From positions 248,001 to 312,000 of the forward strand of contig NZ_CANMFC010000003.1 in the NCBI RefSeq assembly GCF_947497025.1: 64,000 nucleotides of DNA, read 5' to 3'. The notes under the pieces were generated by a model. The model was not told the origin of the DNA, made no database searches, and saw nothing but the letters and a program-made list of their open reading frames with translations. This document shows, piece after piece, positions 9,047 to 19,426 of the stretch (within the stretch, counting starts at the first letter, position 1; every line of letters starts with the position of its first letter). Origin of the DNA: an uncultured Kushneria sp. GTDB taxonomy: Bacteria; Pseudomonadota; Gammaproteobacteria; Pseudomonadales; Halomonadaceae. A program made the translations under genes and the position numbers.

Positions 9047-10936
9047 TCAAGAGGGCAGGCGGCCCGGATTGCCGCTGTCATTGCGTGTGGGCGTCACGCG
9101 CTGTTCCTCGCGGGCTCGCTCTTCGCGCTCGTTCGGCTGCATTTCCGGGGAGTCCGGATAGATCAGGCTGATCACGCGCTCGCCCGATTTGGGCGCCAGG
9201 GGCGAATCGGTATGCGCCACGCGCAGGCGGCCGTTGGCGCCAATGCAAAACAGCGGCATCAGCCGGGCGTCATGAATGCGGCGATACTCTTCAAGCCCGA
9301 AGTTCTCGGTCATTTTTGCCACTCGAAGTTCGGCGCCGTTGGCCACAAGACTGGCCAGCTTGGCAAAGGTGGCATCATCGCTGAAAAGACGCGGCAGGTG
9401 GCCCAGAGCACGGTCCTGCTGGCGCTTGGCGTGCTTGCTCGACTCCTCGGCGAGTCGAAAGACATTGCCGTGACCGAGCATGTGTTCAAAGTGCAGGGCG
9501 GCCAGATTGTTGAGCTCGCGATAGGGCGATAGCGGCAGCAGGCGGCCGATGCCGGTCAGCTCCAGGTGCTGGGTGGCGTGCTCTGACAGCGGATTGCCAT
9601 AATAGACCGGCAGGCCGGCCATGCGGGCTTCCTGCACGGCGTCCCAGCTGGTATCGGTCAGCCGAACGGTCCATCCCATCGTCATCAGTTCGCTGGCAAT
9701 GGCGCGAGCGACCGGATTGGCGCCAATGATGAGAAAGCCGGTCGGTTCTGGCTCATTGACCTTCAATGCCCTGACGATGGGCTTTGAAAAGAGGCTCTGG
9801 ATCACCACGGTGCCGATAATGACCAGGAAGGTGATGGGGACCAGCATCTCGGCCCCTTCAACGCCTGCCTTTTCGAGCTTGATCGCAAACAGCGAGGCCA
9901 CGGCGGCGGCCACAATGCCGCGGGGTGACAGCCAGGCCAGCAGCGCCTTTTCTCGCCAGTGGAGTTCAGTGCCAATGGTACAGATCCAGACGGTAATCGG
10001 GCGGGCCACAAACATGAGCACGCCCAGAAATACCCAGGCCGGCCAGTTCAGCGTCATCAACTGTTCGGTCGAAATGCGCGCCGCCAGCAGGATAAAAAGC
10101 CCGGAGACCAGCAAAACGGTCAGCGTTTCCTTGAACTCGATGATCGGGCGCACCGGAATGCCGCGCATGTTGGCCAGCCAGATCCCCATGACGGTGACGG
10201 TCAAAAGCCCCGACTCCTCAAACAATGCGTTGGAGCCGGCAAACAGCGTCAGCATGATCATCAGGGTGCCGAAGTTATGCAGCCGCTGCGGCAGCCAGTG
10301 ATGACGCAGAATAAGCCCCCAGAGCCAGCCGCCCAGCGCGCCGAGACCGAAGCCAAGGCCGACGGTCTGGCCAAACAGCACTATGGTGTGTGATGCCGCG
10401 CCATTTTCCTGGCCCAGTGCCACGAATTCGTAGATCAAAACGGCCAGCAGTGCGCCGACCGGGTCCACCAGAATGCCTTCCCAGCGCAGGATCTGGGAAA
10501 GATTGGCCCTGGCGCGCAGCGTCTGCAACAGCGGAATCACGACCGTCGGTCCGGTCACGACCAGAAGTCCCCCCAGCACGGCGGCAATCTCGAGCGGCAT
10601 GTTCAAAAGCCACCAGGCCGCCACCGTGCCGATGACACCTGTAATGATGACCCCCCAGGTAATCAGGCGAATCACGGTACGGCCATGACCGCGCAGGTCT
10701 TCGTAATTGAGGGTGAGGCTGCCTTCAAAGAGGATCACTGCCACGGACAGCGAGACCAGCGGGAAAAGCAGCTCTCCCAGAATGGCATCAGGATCCAGCC
10801 AGCCGGTCACGGGCCCGGCAATCAGGCCGACAATCAAAAGAGGCAGGATGGCAGGCAAATGAACCCGCCACGCCGCCCATTGACACATCAGGGACAGCAG
10901 GCCGATCAGGGCCAGATAAAGCGCAGCGTTTTCCAT
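9047..10936 (-). CDS. Cation:proton antiporter (CPA1/NhaP-like) with C-terminal TrkA-N-like domain
   Basis: MENAALYLALIGLLSLMCQWAAWRVHLPAILPLLIVGLIAGPVTGWL... plus GFLIIGANPVARAIASELMTMGWTVRLTD nucleotide-binding domain; start moved to internal ATG. Confidence 0.88.
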   Translation of the reverse strand: MENAALYLALIGLLSLMCQWAAWRVHLPAILPLLIVGLIAGPVTGWLDPDAILGELLFPLVSLSVAVILFEGSLTLNYEDLRGHGRTVIRLITWGVIITGVIGTVAAWWLLNMPLEIAAVLGGLLVVTGPTVVIPLLQTLRARANLSQILRWEGILVDPVGALLAVLIYEFVALGQENGAASHTIVLFGQTVGLGFGLGALGGWLWGLILRHHWLPQRLHNFGTLMIMLTLFAGSNALFEESGLLTVTVMGIWLANMRGIPVRPIIEFKETLTVLLVSGLFILLAARISTEQLMTLNWPAWVFLGVLMFVARPITVWICTIGTELHWREKALLAWLSPRGIVAAAVASLFAIKLEKAGVEGAEMLVPITFLVIIGTVVIQSLFSKPIVRALKVNEPEPTGFLIIGANPVARAIASELMTMGWTVRLTDTSWDAVQEARMAGLPVYYGNPLSEHATQHLELTGIGRLLPLSPYRELNNLAALHFEHMLGHGNVFRLAEESSKHAKRQQDRALGHLPRLFSDDATFAKLASLVANGAELRVAKMTENFGLEEYRRIHDARLMPLFCIGANGRLRVAHTDSPLAPKSGERVISLIYPDSPEMQPNEREERAREEQRVTPTRNDSGNPGRLPS

Positions 10937-11016
10937 GCAGGAAGATTCCGATAGGGGTCGACAATGAGCGCGCAGCCTAGACGCAGGCGATAGCCGTTGC
11001 AACGGGCAGCGAAAGC

Positions 11017-11037
11017 GGCCGCCTTAAGATGGCGGCC
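11017..11037 (-). terminator. Possible terminator/hairpin after the ydiJ-like gene
   Basis: GGCCGCC-ttaagat-GGCGGCC stem just after the stop; weak T-tract on the minus strand. Confidence 0.35.
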
Positions 11038-11045
11038 ATTGATTC

Positions 11046-14000
11046 TTAATGTGACGCCTGATGATGGCGAAGGTGGGCCAGCAGGGCCTGAAGTGGATGC
11101 TCGAGCGTGACGCTGGAAAAGCGTTTGACCTGGCTTCGACACGAGTAGCCGGTGGCCAGCCATCGAGTGTTGGGCTGATCGGCCTCTACCAGCGGCTGCC
11201 AGGACTGGCGATAAATGGTGCGGGAAGTCTCGAGGTGACGCGCCTCATGCCCATAGGTGCCGGACATGCCGCAGCAGCCCGTGGGTACCAGCTCAAGCTC
11301 TAGGCCAAAGGCTTGAAACACCTGCTGCCATGCTTTTGCGCTGCCGGGGGCGTTGGTTTTCTCGGTACAGTGGCTCAGGAGCCGATAGCGAATATTCAGA
11401 CCGGCCCAAGCGCTGACCGACGAGGGGGCCAGTGAACCTGTCATGGACAACAGCCACTCCTGAGGCAGCATCACCTCGGGTACGTTTTCCTTTCCCAGCG
11501 CGTCGATATACTCCTGACGGTAGGTCAGGGTCATGGCCGGGTCGAGCCCGACGAGCGGAACCTCAAAACGTGCCAGCGCTCGAAGCTGCTCGGCCTGACG
11601 TCTGGCCGCCCGGGTAAACGCGCCCATGAAGCCCTGTACGTGCATGGGTTTGCCGTTGGGCAGGTAAGGTGCGACGAACACACGAATCCCCAGAAGGCTC
11701 AGGCACTCGACAACTTCGCGCGCAACGTCTGCATCAAACCAGGAGGTAAAGGCATCCTGTACCAGCACCACGCTGCGCGCCTTTTGCTGCTCGCTTAAAA
11801 GCCCTAGCGCCACCGGCGTTGCCTCGCTGATCCCCCAGGCATTGAGCTGCTTGTGAAAGTCGCTGTGTGAAAAGCTCGGGGCGTCCACCATGCCGATCCA
11901 GCGCGCCATGACATGCTGTACCGGCTTCTGGCGCAGCAGAGCGTTGTACAGCGGCGCGACAGGTTTGAGCCGGGGCATCAGGGTTTCCATGCGGGCGATC
12001 AAATGATCGCGCAGGGGCCTGATGCGTCGGCCGTGGTAGAGCTCCAGAAAACGGCTGCGAAAATCCGGCACATTGACCCGTACCGGACACTGCCCGGCGC
12101 AGGACTTGCAGGCCAGACAGCCGGCCATGGCTTCGTGAACCTCATCGGAGAAGCGATCATCGCCCCTGAAGGTGCGCCTTATTCGGGTCGGCAGCGTTGT
12201 CAGTCGCTGAAACATTCCGGCCTGGCGCAGTTCATGGGCTTCGGCCAGCACGTCGCTGCCGGCCTCCTGCTCGCGGCGCAGCCACTCCCGCATCAGGCTG
12301 GCACGCCCCTTGGGCGAATGAATGCGCTCGCGGGTGGCCTTCCATGAGGGGCACATGGCGTCATTGGGGTCGTAGTTGTAGCAGGCGCCGTTGCCGTTGC
12401 AGTAGACCGCGCTGTGATAGCTCTGCCACACGCGTTCATCGATGGTGCGATCCAGTTCACCCCGCGTCGTGACGCCATCCACGCTCAGCAGCGTGGCATT
12501 CGTGTGTGGCGGGGTGGCAATCTTGCCGGGGTTAAGCTGATTGCGCGGATCAAAGGCGCCCTTGAGCTGCTGCAGCGCCGGATAAAGATCACCAAAAAAG
12601 GCCGGGGTGTATTCCGAACGGATCCCTTTGCCATGCTCTCCCCATAACAGCCCGCCGTAGCGCTGGGTGAGGGCGACCACCTCATCGGACAGCGGACGAA
12701 TCAGGGCGGCCTGCTCGGGGTCCTTCATGTCGATGGCCGGCCGAACGTGCAAAACGCCGGCGTCCACATGGCCGAACATGCCGTATTCGAGCCCGTGGCC
12801 ATCGAGCAGGGCGCGGAACTCGCCAATGTAGTCGGCAAGCTGCTCGGGCGGCACGGCCGTATCCTCGATAAAGGGGATGGGACGCTTCTCGCCACGCACA
12901 TTGCCCAAAAGCCCGACGGCACGCTTTCGCATACCGTAGACCGTGGTAATGCGCTCGCGACCCCAGGCAATCGTATGGCCCAGTCGCCTGACATTCCGGT
13001 CCTGTTCCAGCGCGTTGGTAAACCGCTCGACACGATGCTTGAGAGACGCCTCGTCGTTGTCGTTGAACTCCACCAGATTGATACCCCTGACCGGCGCGCT
13101 GCCTTCCTCACCGGCAGGGAAATATTCGGCCACGCCATCCCATATGATGTCTTCCATGGCGAGCATCAACACGCGGTCGTCGATGGTTTCAATCGATGTA
13201 GGGGCATCAATGCTGTCATCACTGCCCATCAGGGCGCGGGCGTCGCGCAGAGCGTCCATGAAGCCCGGGTAGCGTACGTTGATCAGGGCCGAATGTTTCG
13301 GCAGCGGCAGCACATTGAGCGTGGCTTCGATCAGAAAGCCCAGGGAGCCTTCGCTGCCACACAGCACGCTGTTGAGATCGAAAAGACCGTCTTCGGTGCG
13401 CAGATGTGCCAGATCATAACCGGTCAGGCTGCGGTTGAGCGGCGGGAAAACGCGCTTGATCTGTTCCTGACGGGTATCGATGATCTCGCGCGCGCAGCGG
13501 TATACCTCGCCGACCCGGTCGGTACGGGCGCACTGCGCGTCAAGCGTGGCGCCATCAATCGGGCGGCTGACAAAACGCTCGCCGCCTATAAGGGCGACAT
13601 CCAGTTCGAGCACGTGGTGACGTGTCTTGCCATAGGCCCGCGAGCCCTGGCCGCAGGCGTCGGTGCTGATCATGCCGCCAATGGTAGCGCGGTTGGAAGT
13701 CGACAGCTCGGGGGCGAAGAAAAGACCAAAGGGTTTCAGGGCGGCATTGAGCTGATCCTTGACCACGCCAGCCTGAACGCGCACTCGACGGTTGTCCACG
13801 TCGATATCGATGATGTGATGCATGTAGCGGGTGACATCCACCATTAGACCGTCGGTCAGTGACTGACCATTGGTCCCTGTGCCGCCGCCGCGCGGGGCCA
13901 GTGCCACCTCGGCGAAGGCTGACTCGCCGGCAATAGCGGCCAAAAGAGTCATGTCATCGCCGTCACGTGGATAGATAACGGCCCGGGGCAGGCGCTGATA

Positions 14001-14144
14001 GATCGAGTTGTCGGTGGCCAGTACAACGCGGTTGGCATCATCTGCCGCGATATCGCCCTTGAATCCGCGGGCATCAAGGGTATCAAGAAACTGCTGATAG
14101 CACTGCTCGAGCGCTGGGGTCTTAAGCTGTTCGGTCATGATCAC
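11046..14144 (-). CDS. ydiJ: FAD-binding and (4Fe-4S)-binding oxidoreductase, YdiJ family (D-2-hydroxyacid dehydrogenase type)
   Basis: 1032 aa; RGGGTGTNGQSLTDGLMVDVTRYMHHIIDID FAD-binding motif; CLACKSCAGQCPVRVNVPDFRSRFLELYH Fe-S motif; C-terminal CCG-type GCCGMSGTYGHE. Confidence 0.92.
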   Translation of the reverse strand: MIMTEQLKTPALEQCYQQFLDTLDARGFKGDIAADDANRVVLATDNSIYQRLPRAVIYPRDGDDMTLLAAIAGESAFAEVALAPRGGGTGTNGQSLTDGLMVDVTRYMHHIIDIDVDNRRVRVQAGVVKDQLNAALKPFGLFFAPELSTSNRATIGGMISTDACGQGSRAYGKTRHHVLELDVALIGGERFVSRPIDGATLDAQCARTDRVGEVYRCAREIIDTRQEQIKRVFPPLNRSLTGYDLAHLRTEDGLFDLNSVLCGSEGSLGFLIEATLNVLPLPKHSALINVRYPGFMDALRDARALMGSDDSIDAPTSIETIDDRVLMLAMEDIIWDGVAEYFPAGEEGSAPVRGINLVEFNDNDEASLKHRVERFTNALEQDRNVRRLGHTIAWGRERITTVYGMRKRAVGLLGNVRGEKRPIPFIEDTAVPPEQLADYIGEFRALLDGHGLEYGMFGHVDAGVLHVRPAIDMKDPEQAALIRPLSDEVVALTQRYGGLLWGEHGKGIRSEYTPAFFGDLYPALQQLKGAFDPRNQLNPGKIATPPHTNATLLSVDGVTTRGELDRTIDERVWQSYHSAVYCNGNGACYNYDPNDAMCPSWKATRERIHSPKGRASLMREWLRREQEAGSDVLAEAHELRQAGMFQRLTTLPTRIRRTFRGDDRFSDEVHEAMAGCLACKSCAGQCPVRVNVPDFRSRFLELYHGRRIRPLRDHLIARMETLMPRLKPVAPLYNALLRQKPVQHVMARWIGMVDAPSFSHSDFHKQLNAWGISEATPVALGLLSEQQKARSVVLVQDAFTSWFDADVAREVVECLSLLGIRVFVAPYLPNGKPMHVQGFMGAFTRAARRQAEQLRALARFEVPLVGLDPAMTLTYRQEYIDALGKENVPEVMLPQEWLLSMTGSLAPSSVSAWAGLNIRYRLLSHCTEKTNAPGSAKAWQQVFQAFGLELELVPTGCCGMSGTYGHEARHLETSRTIYRQSWQPLVEADQPNTRWLATGYSCRSQVKRFSSVTLEHPLQALLAHLRHHQASH

Positions 14145-14296
14145 GTCTTGCGGCTATGGTCTGTCAGAAGCATGCGGGCTGGACTGCGCTATCGGATCGA
14201 TCAACAGGCAGTGTACATGGACTGTCGAGTGATCGCGGGCAGGCATCGGTCGCCATTGTGGTTCGGTATGCGCATAATGCACTGGCAGTCATGTAG

Positions 14297-15718
<1,422 letters not shown>

Positions 15719-15796
15719 TGGTGCGTGCGTCGGTAGTCGGAGGTGGATCCCGGCGCACGTCATCGTGACGCGATAACGACAACTCTCAGAGCGCTT

Positions 15797-16972
15797 ATGG
15801 AACTGCTTTCTCTTCAGTTTGATCCTCGCCATCTGGATGCGCATTTGATCGGTGCCGGTCAGACCGCCCTTATGATGGCCCGCCAGTTCCAGGGGCTTGA
15901 CCTGGCCCTGACCCTGCACGGTGAAATGATGCCGGCGCTGGCGACGCTTGCGCGTGAAGAGGGCTGGCGCTGTGTTGATGACATGCCACAGACCGGTCAG
16001 CTCTGGGTTGTGGCGACCGGCAGTGCCACCGAGGATGCGCGCTGGGCAAAAACGGCACACCAGCGCCACATTGGCGTTTATGTGCCTGCCTGCCCTGAAT
16101 TGTCTACCGTGCGCCTGCCCGTTCGAACCCGGGTGCTGACGCCCGAGACGCCCAATGCCCTGCGGCGTGGTCATGTCTCTCTGGTCGGTGCCGGGCCTGG
16201 AGACCCCGGGCTTTTGACCCTGCGGGCACTGGAGCGGCTACGGGAGGCAGACGTTGTCATTCATGATCGGCTGGTCAGCCCGGAAATTCTGGCCCTTGCC
16301 AACCCGCAGGCGCGCCGTCTTTACGTTGGCAAGGCGCGCTCGGCGCACAGCGTGCCCCAGGAAGGCATCAACCAGTCGCTGGTGGATTGGGCGCGCGGTG
16401 GGTATCAGGTCGTTCGACTGAAAGGAGGCGACCCTTTCATCTTTGGTCGGGGCGGAGAGGAACTGCAGGCGCTGGCCGCCGCAAAGCTTTCCTTTGAGGT
16501 CGTGCCGGGTATTACGGCGGCCACGGGCATTTCGGCTTATACCGGTATTCCATTGACGCATCGAGATCATGCCCAGTCGGTAAGGTTCGTGACCGGTCAT
16601 CTTCGCAATGGTACCTGCGATCTTGACTGGCAGACACTGGCGGCGCCCGGTCAGACGCTGGTGTTCTACATGGGGCTGGGGACGCTGGGCACCCTGTGCG
16701 AACAGCTGATTCAGCATGGTCTGTCTGGCTCAACGCCCATCGCGCTGATAGAGCAGGGCACAACCGCTCGACAACGCCTGCATACCGGCACACTCGAGAA
16801 TCTGCCGGGCCGGCTGGCGGATCTAAAGGCTGCACCGCCCACCCTGATCATTGTTGGTGAGGTCGTAAACCTGCATGAAACGCTGGGCTGGTTCGCCACG
16901 CAAACGGCCAGGAGTCTGGGATGGGAAACCGGCAAGCATCCTTCGCCGCTCCCTCTGGCCGATAGTCGCTGA
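15797..16972 (+). CDS. cysG: CysG-like uroporphyrinogen-III C-methyltransferase with shortened N-terminal Rossmann region
   Basis: C-terminal [36 protein letters not shown]...[17 protein letters not shown]...[10 protein letters not shown]...[10 protein letters not shown] (SUMT). N-terminus [16 protein letters not shown] resembles the CysG NAD-binding domain but is only about 115 aa. Confidence 0.9.
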   Translation: MELLSLQFDPRHLDAHLIGAGQTALMMARQFQGLDLALTLHGEMMPALATLAREEGWRCVDDMPQTGQLWVVATGSATEDARWAKTAHQRHIGVYVPACPELSTVRLPVRTRVLTPETPNALRRGHVSLVGAGPGDPGLLTLRALERLREADVVIHDRLVSPEILALANPQARRLYVGKARSAHSVPQEGINQSLVDWARGGYQVVRLKGGDPFIFGRGGEELQALAAAKLSFEVVPGITAATGISAYTGIPLTHRDHAQSVRFVTGHLRNGTCDLDWQTLAAPGQTLVFYMGLGTLGTLCEQLIQHGLSGSTPIALIEQGTTARQRLHTGTLENLPGRLADLKAAPPTLIIVGEVVNLHETLGWFATQTARSLGWETGKHPSPLPLADSR

Positions 16973-17009
16973 TCAGTGACCGAACGTCTGCAATGCTTTG
17001 AAAAAGTTC

Positions 17010-17261
17010 TCAGTGCAGGAAGGGAAGGCCAGCATTGGAAAAGGGCATGGGGATGTTTTGCACGTGGCCAATCACCAGGGCCAGTATGATCGGACTGAAC
17101 AGGGCAAACAGAGTCAGCATCAGCCAGTTAAGCCGTTCATACCAGAGCACGTTGCGATAACGCCGATTGGAGGGCAATGGATTACGCAGGGAGCGATACC
17201 CCATTGGCATCTTTTCTTCTGCTTTCTCTTCCGTCATCACATCCTTGTTCTGCTGAGACAT
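17010..17261 (-). CDS. Small hypothetical membrane protein
   Basis: One clear hydrophobic segment (LNWLMLTLFALFSPIILALVIGHV); start overlaps the stop of the upstream ORF (TAATG), suggesting translational coupling. Confidence 0.6.
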   Translation of the reverse strand: MSQQNKDVMTEEKAEEKMPMGYRSLRNPLPSNRRYRNVLWYERLNWLMLTLFALFSPIILALVIGHVQNIPMPFSNAGLPFLH

Positions 17262-17485
17262 TACGAGACCATCTGCGCCTGAATCAGTGAGTCGATCAAT
17301 ATGTCTGCGCCCATTTCCGGGCGGGTGACTCGTAAAATGATAAAGGCAGTCCGATGTGCAGACTCAAACGTGTTCCACGCTTCGTCAGGACACTCCAGAA
17401 AGGATTCCACCCAGCGTGATGCCCATGCCTGACAGGGCGTGTGGTGTTCCGGATAGCAGGGACGGGTCATCGTGGGCAACTCCAT
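17261..17485 (-). CDS. Hypothetical protein
   Basis: 74 aa ORF coupled by TAATG overlap to the small membrane-protein ORF. Confidence 0.5.
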   Translation of the reverse strand: MELPTMTRPCYPEHHTPCQAWASRWVESFLECPDEAWNTFESAHRTAFIILRVTRPEMGADILIDSLIQAQMVS

Positions 17486-17513
17486 CGAGAACAGATTGGT
17501 TCATGATAGTGTA

Positions 17514-17876
17514 TCAGCGAACGCCGCTATCACGATCATTGTCTGTTGTGCCGGAAGCGCGAGGCGCGGAAGAAGTCGTGCTGCGTTGCTGATAACGACG
17601 TTTTTCTGCCTGAAGATCACGCTGTGATTGCCGCAGTTGCTGCTGTTGCAGGGGACGCTCATTACCAGACGTGGTCTGCTGGTTGCGCAGACTGGATTTT
17701 TGACGATTAACGCGAGCTTCGCCGGACTGAATGCGGGAATGCTGCTGAGCGCGCTCAAAGCGTTGCTGCGCCTCGCTTCCGGCGCGCTCCTGTGAAGCTG
17801 CCATGCCCTGTGTCGTGACCATGGCCAGTACCAGGCCGGCAGACAGTGAAAGAAGACCAACGCGATGATGACGCAT
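17514..17876 (-). CDS. Hypothetical secreted Gln/Arg/Ser-rich protein
   Basis: Signal peptide MRHHRVGLLSLSAGLVLAMVTTQGMAA, then low-complexity Q/R/S-rich, predicted disordered sequence. Confidence 0.65.
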   Translation of the reverse strand: MRHHRVGLLSLSAGLVLAMVTTQGMAASQERAGSEAQQRFERAQQHSRIQSGEARVNRQKSSLRNQQTTSGNERPLQQQQLRQSQRDLQAEKRRYQQRSTTSSAPRASGTTDNDRDSGVR

Positions 17877-17917
17877 GGTGAGGCTCCTGTTGTCGGACGC
17901 GATCCTGGCCGATGACG

Positions 17918-18130
17918 CTAACCTGCCTTGCGCGTCATGCCGGCACGATGAAGCTGAAATTCCTCGGCCATGGCAAGATCAAAGGCGGCCTGACGAAATT
18001 CCTGCATGGTGCAGATATAGTGCCCGTTGGAGCATCGTAGCTCATGATGGTCCGGAGTGCGCCCGGGCCAGGAAAGCGTGATATTGCATTCGGGGCAATG
18101 CGGGTCACTACGGGAACCGGTTGGGTTCAT
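17918..18130 (-). CDS. Hypothetical small protein with zinc-ribbon-like cysteines
   Basis: HCPEC...RCSNGHYIC arrangement; 70 aa. Confidence 0.55.
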   Translation of the reverse strand: MNPTGSRSDPHCPECNITLSWPGRTPDHHELRCSNGHYICTMQEFRQAAFDLAMAEEFQLHRAGMTRKAG

Positions 18131-18248
18131 GACATTTCCCTTGTCGGTATGGATGGTAATACATGATGTCTGTTCACGAGGGCATTCCTTGCCCTCGATG
18201 CGGCGCAGACTCTAGCACAATGTAGTGACCTGTACAGGCCTGCCTGTA

Positions 18249-18277
18249 TTGGCAAATAGGCTAGTGGTGTTTAAATT
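18249..18277 (+). promoter_or_regulatory. Candidate sigma70-like promoter for the downstream structured RNA
   Basis: TTGGCA - 17 nt - TAAATT; moderate match only. Confidence 0.3.
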
Positions 18278-18339
18278 TAAGATTGATCTAATATTTTGCG
18301 AATTCTGGGTGAGTAGGCTTTTGCGGGCGGGGTCGTGGT

Positions 18340-18463
18340 ATGTCTTGCATGATTTCAGAGATTAATTCAGAAAGCATGGAACCAATCCCGACCATCGTAG
18401 TCAGAGATAGTGCAAGACATCCTTCTGGGTTTCTTTGCCCCTCCTTACTAGAGGGGCTTTTCT
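18340..18463 (+). ncRNA. Candidate structured small RNA ending in an intrinsic terminator
   Basis: Perfect 10-bp closing arms ATGTCTTGCA (18340-18349) / TGCAAGACAT (18411-18420), followed 16 nt later by a strong terminator; no plausible ORF explains it. Confidence 0.5.
18437..18463 (+). terminator. Rho-independent terminator of candidate sRNA
   Basis: GCCCCTC-cttacta-GAGGGGC followed by TTTTC. Confidence 0.88.
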
Positions 18464-18545
18464 TTGTTTACAATTCACGAAACGGCCATACGTTTACTTC
18501 TGCTGATTGACTGCCACGACGCAATGCGTACAATACGCCGCACTC

Positions 18546-18630
18546 GCGGGAGTGGTGGAATTGGTAGACACGCTGGATTTAGGTTCCAGTGCCGCAAGGC
18601 GTGAGAGTTCGAGTCTCTCCTTCCGCACCA
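18546..18630 (+). tRNA. tRNA-Leu (anticodon UAG)
   Basis: GCGGGAGTGGTGGAATTGGTAGACACGCTGGATTTAGGTTCCAGTGCCGCAAGGCGTGAGAGTTCGAGTCTCTCCTTCCGCACCA: acceptor, D, anticodon (CTGGA-TTTAGGT-TCCAG), variable and T arms with encoded CCA. Confidence 0.97.
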
Positions 18631-18639
18631 TTGATAATC

Positions 18640-19060
18640 AGTGATTTACAGCTATTCCTGCCTCGCTCAATGCGGCGTCAGATACACATACCGCTCGGTG
18701 ATTGATGAGCGCCTCTGTAATTGCTCTATGACCTCCAGATACGACCCCTTCGCTTGTCATCCTTGATACCGGCATATATTCGTGATCGTAAATGCGAGCT
18801 TTCACTCTTCCTGAGCGCGTGATACACGATAACGAGCTCTGCTTTGATCCCTGTTGCTTAATGCATGGCACTGTCGCCAGGATCCAAGGGGAAATGGAGT
18901 AGTGATGAGCAAAGAGACGTTCGTCGCCAGGTGCTGCGCGCTTCGTCAATCAGGTAACGCCCCCGACCTTCGTTTTCCTTTATCATCCTGTCCTTGACCG
19001 GATTTGGTAGAGCCCATTCATGCTCTCGGCTATTGTGCATACAAAAGCTCCCCAATTACC
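18640..19060 (-). pseudogene. Probable degraded tyrosine recombinase (phage/island integrase) remnant
   Basis: Reverse-strand fragments in different frames: HEWALPNPVKDRMIKENEGRGRYLIDEA, DERLFAHHYSISPWIL, ATGIKAEL and ITERYVYLTPH resemble the ordered integrase segments 'NPV...KENEGRvRYL', 'DER', 'aTGmRxgEl', 'RYaHLsP'; frameshifts and stops break the frame. Confidence 0.45.
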
Positions 19061-19426
19061 CGACAGATCGAATCTAAACCAGAAACGTCTGGTCACCGAC
19101 AAGTCGCACGACGTCAGCTTTGATGGATCGGCCGCCAGGCACGCCATTAAGATTTGACTCGTCAAAATTCGTTGGCGTCGCTCAGTTGCATCCGAGCATA
19201 TTGTTGGGCGATGAAGCGGCACAGTCGGTGGAGGAGTTATTTCAAGCAGATACTGCAATGTGATTGGTGCATATTCAACAACAAGCTTGTGGCAGTGCGT
19301 GCATTCATGGATTTCGACCTAAGTCGCATAATGCTTCCCACACAGAGAGAAAGACGAAATGTCCCGCTGTAGAAACAGCGAGAAGCTCCGTTTTTCTTTC
19401 ATCGGGAAGATATAAAGGAGTTTATT

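Noticed and set aside
8278-9081. 267-aa minus-strand ORF spanning BCCT 3' end and terminator
   Set aside because: Crosses an intrinsic terminator and is antisense to the BCCT transporter; Arg/His/Gln-rich shadow composition.
12747-13847. 366-aa plus-strand ORF opposite the ydiJ-like gene
   Set aside because: Antisense to a well-supported 1032-aa oxidoreductase; no recognisable domain.
17501-17860. 119-aa minus-strand ORF overlapping the Q/R/S-rich secreted protein in another frame
   Set aside because: The 17514-17876 frame has a proper signal peptide and start; this frame lacks any domain. Kept only one.
18638-18949. 103-aa minus-strand ORF beside tRNA-Leu as an intact gene
   Set aside because: Reads better as part of a frameshifted integrase remnant than as a standalone gene.
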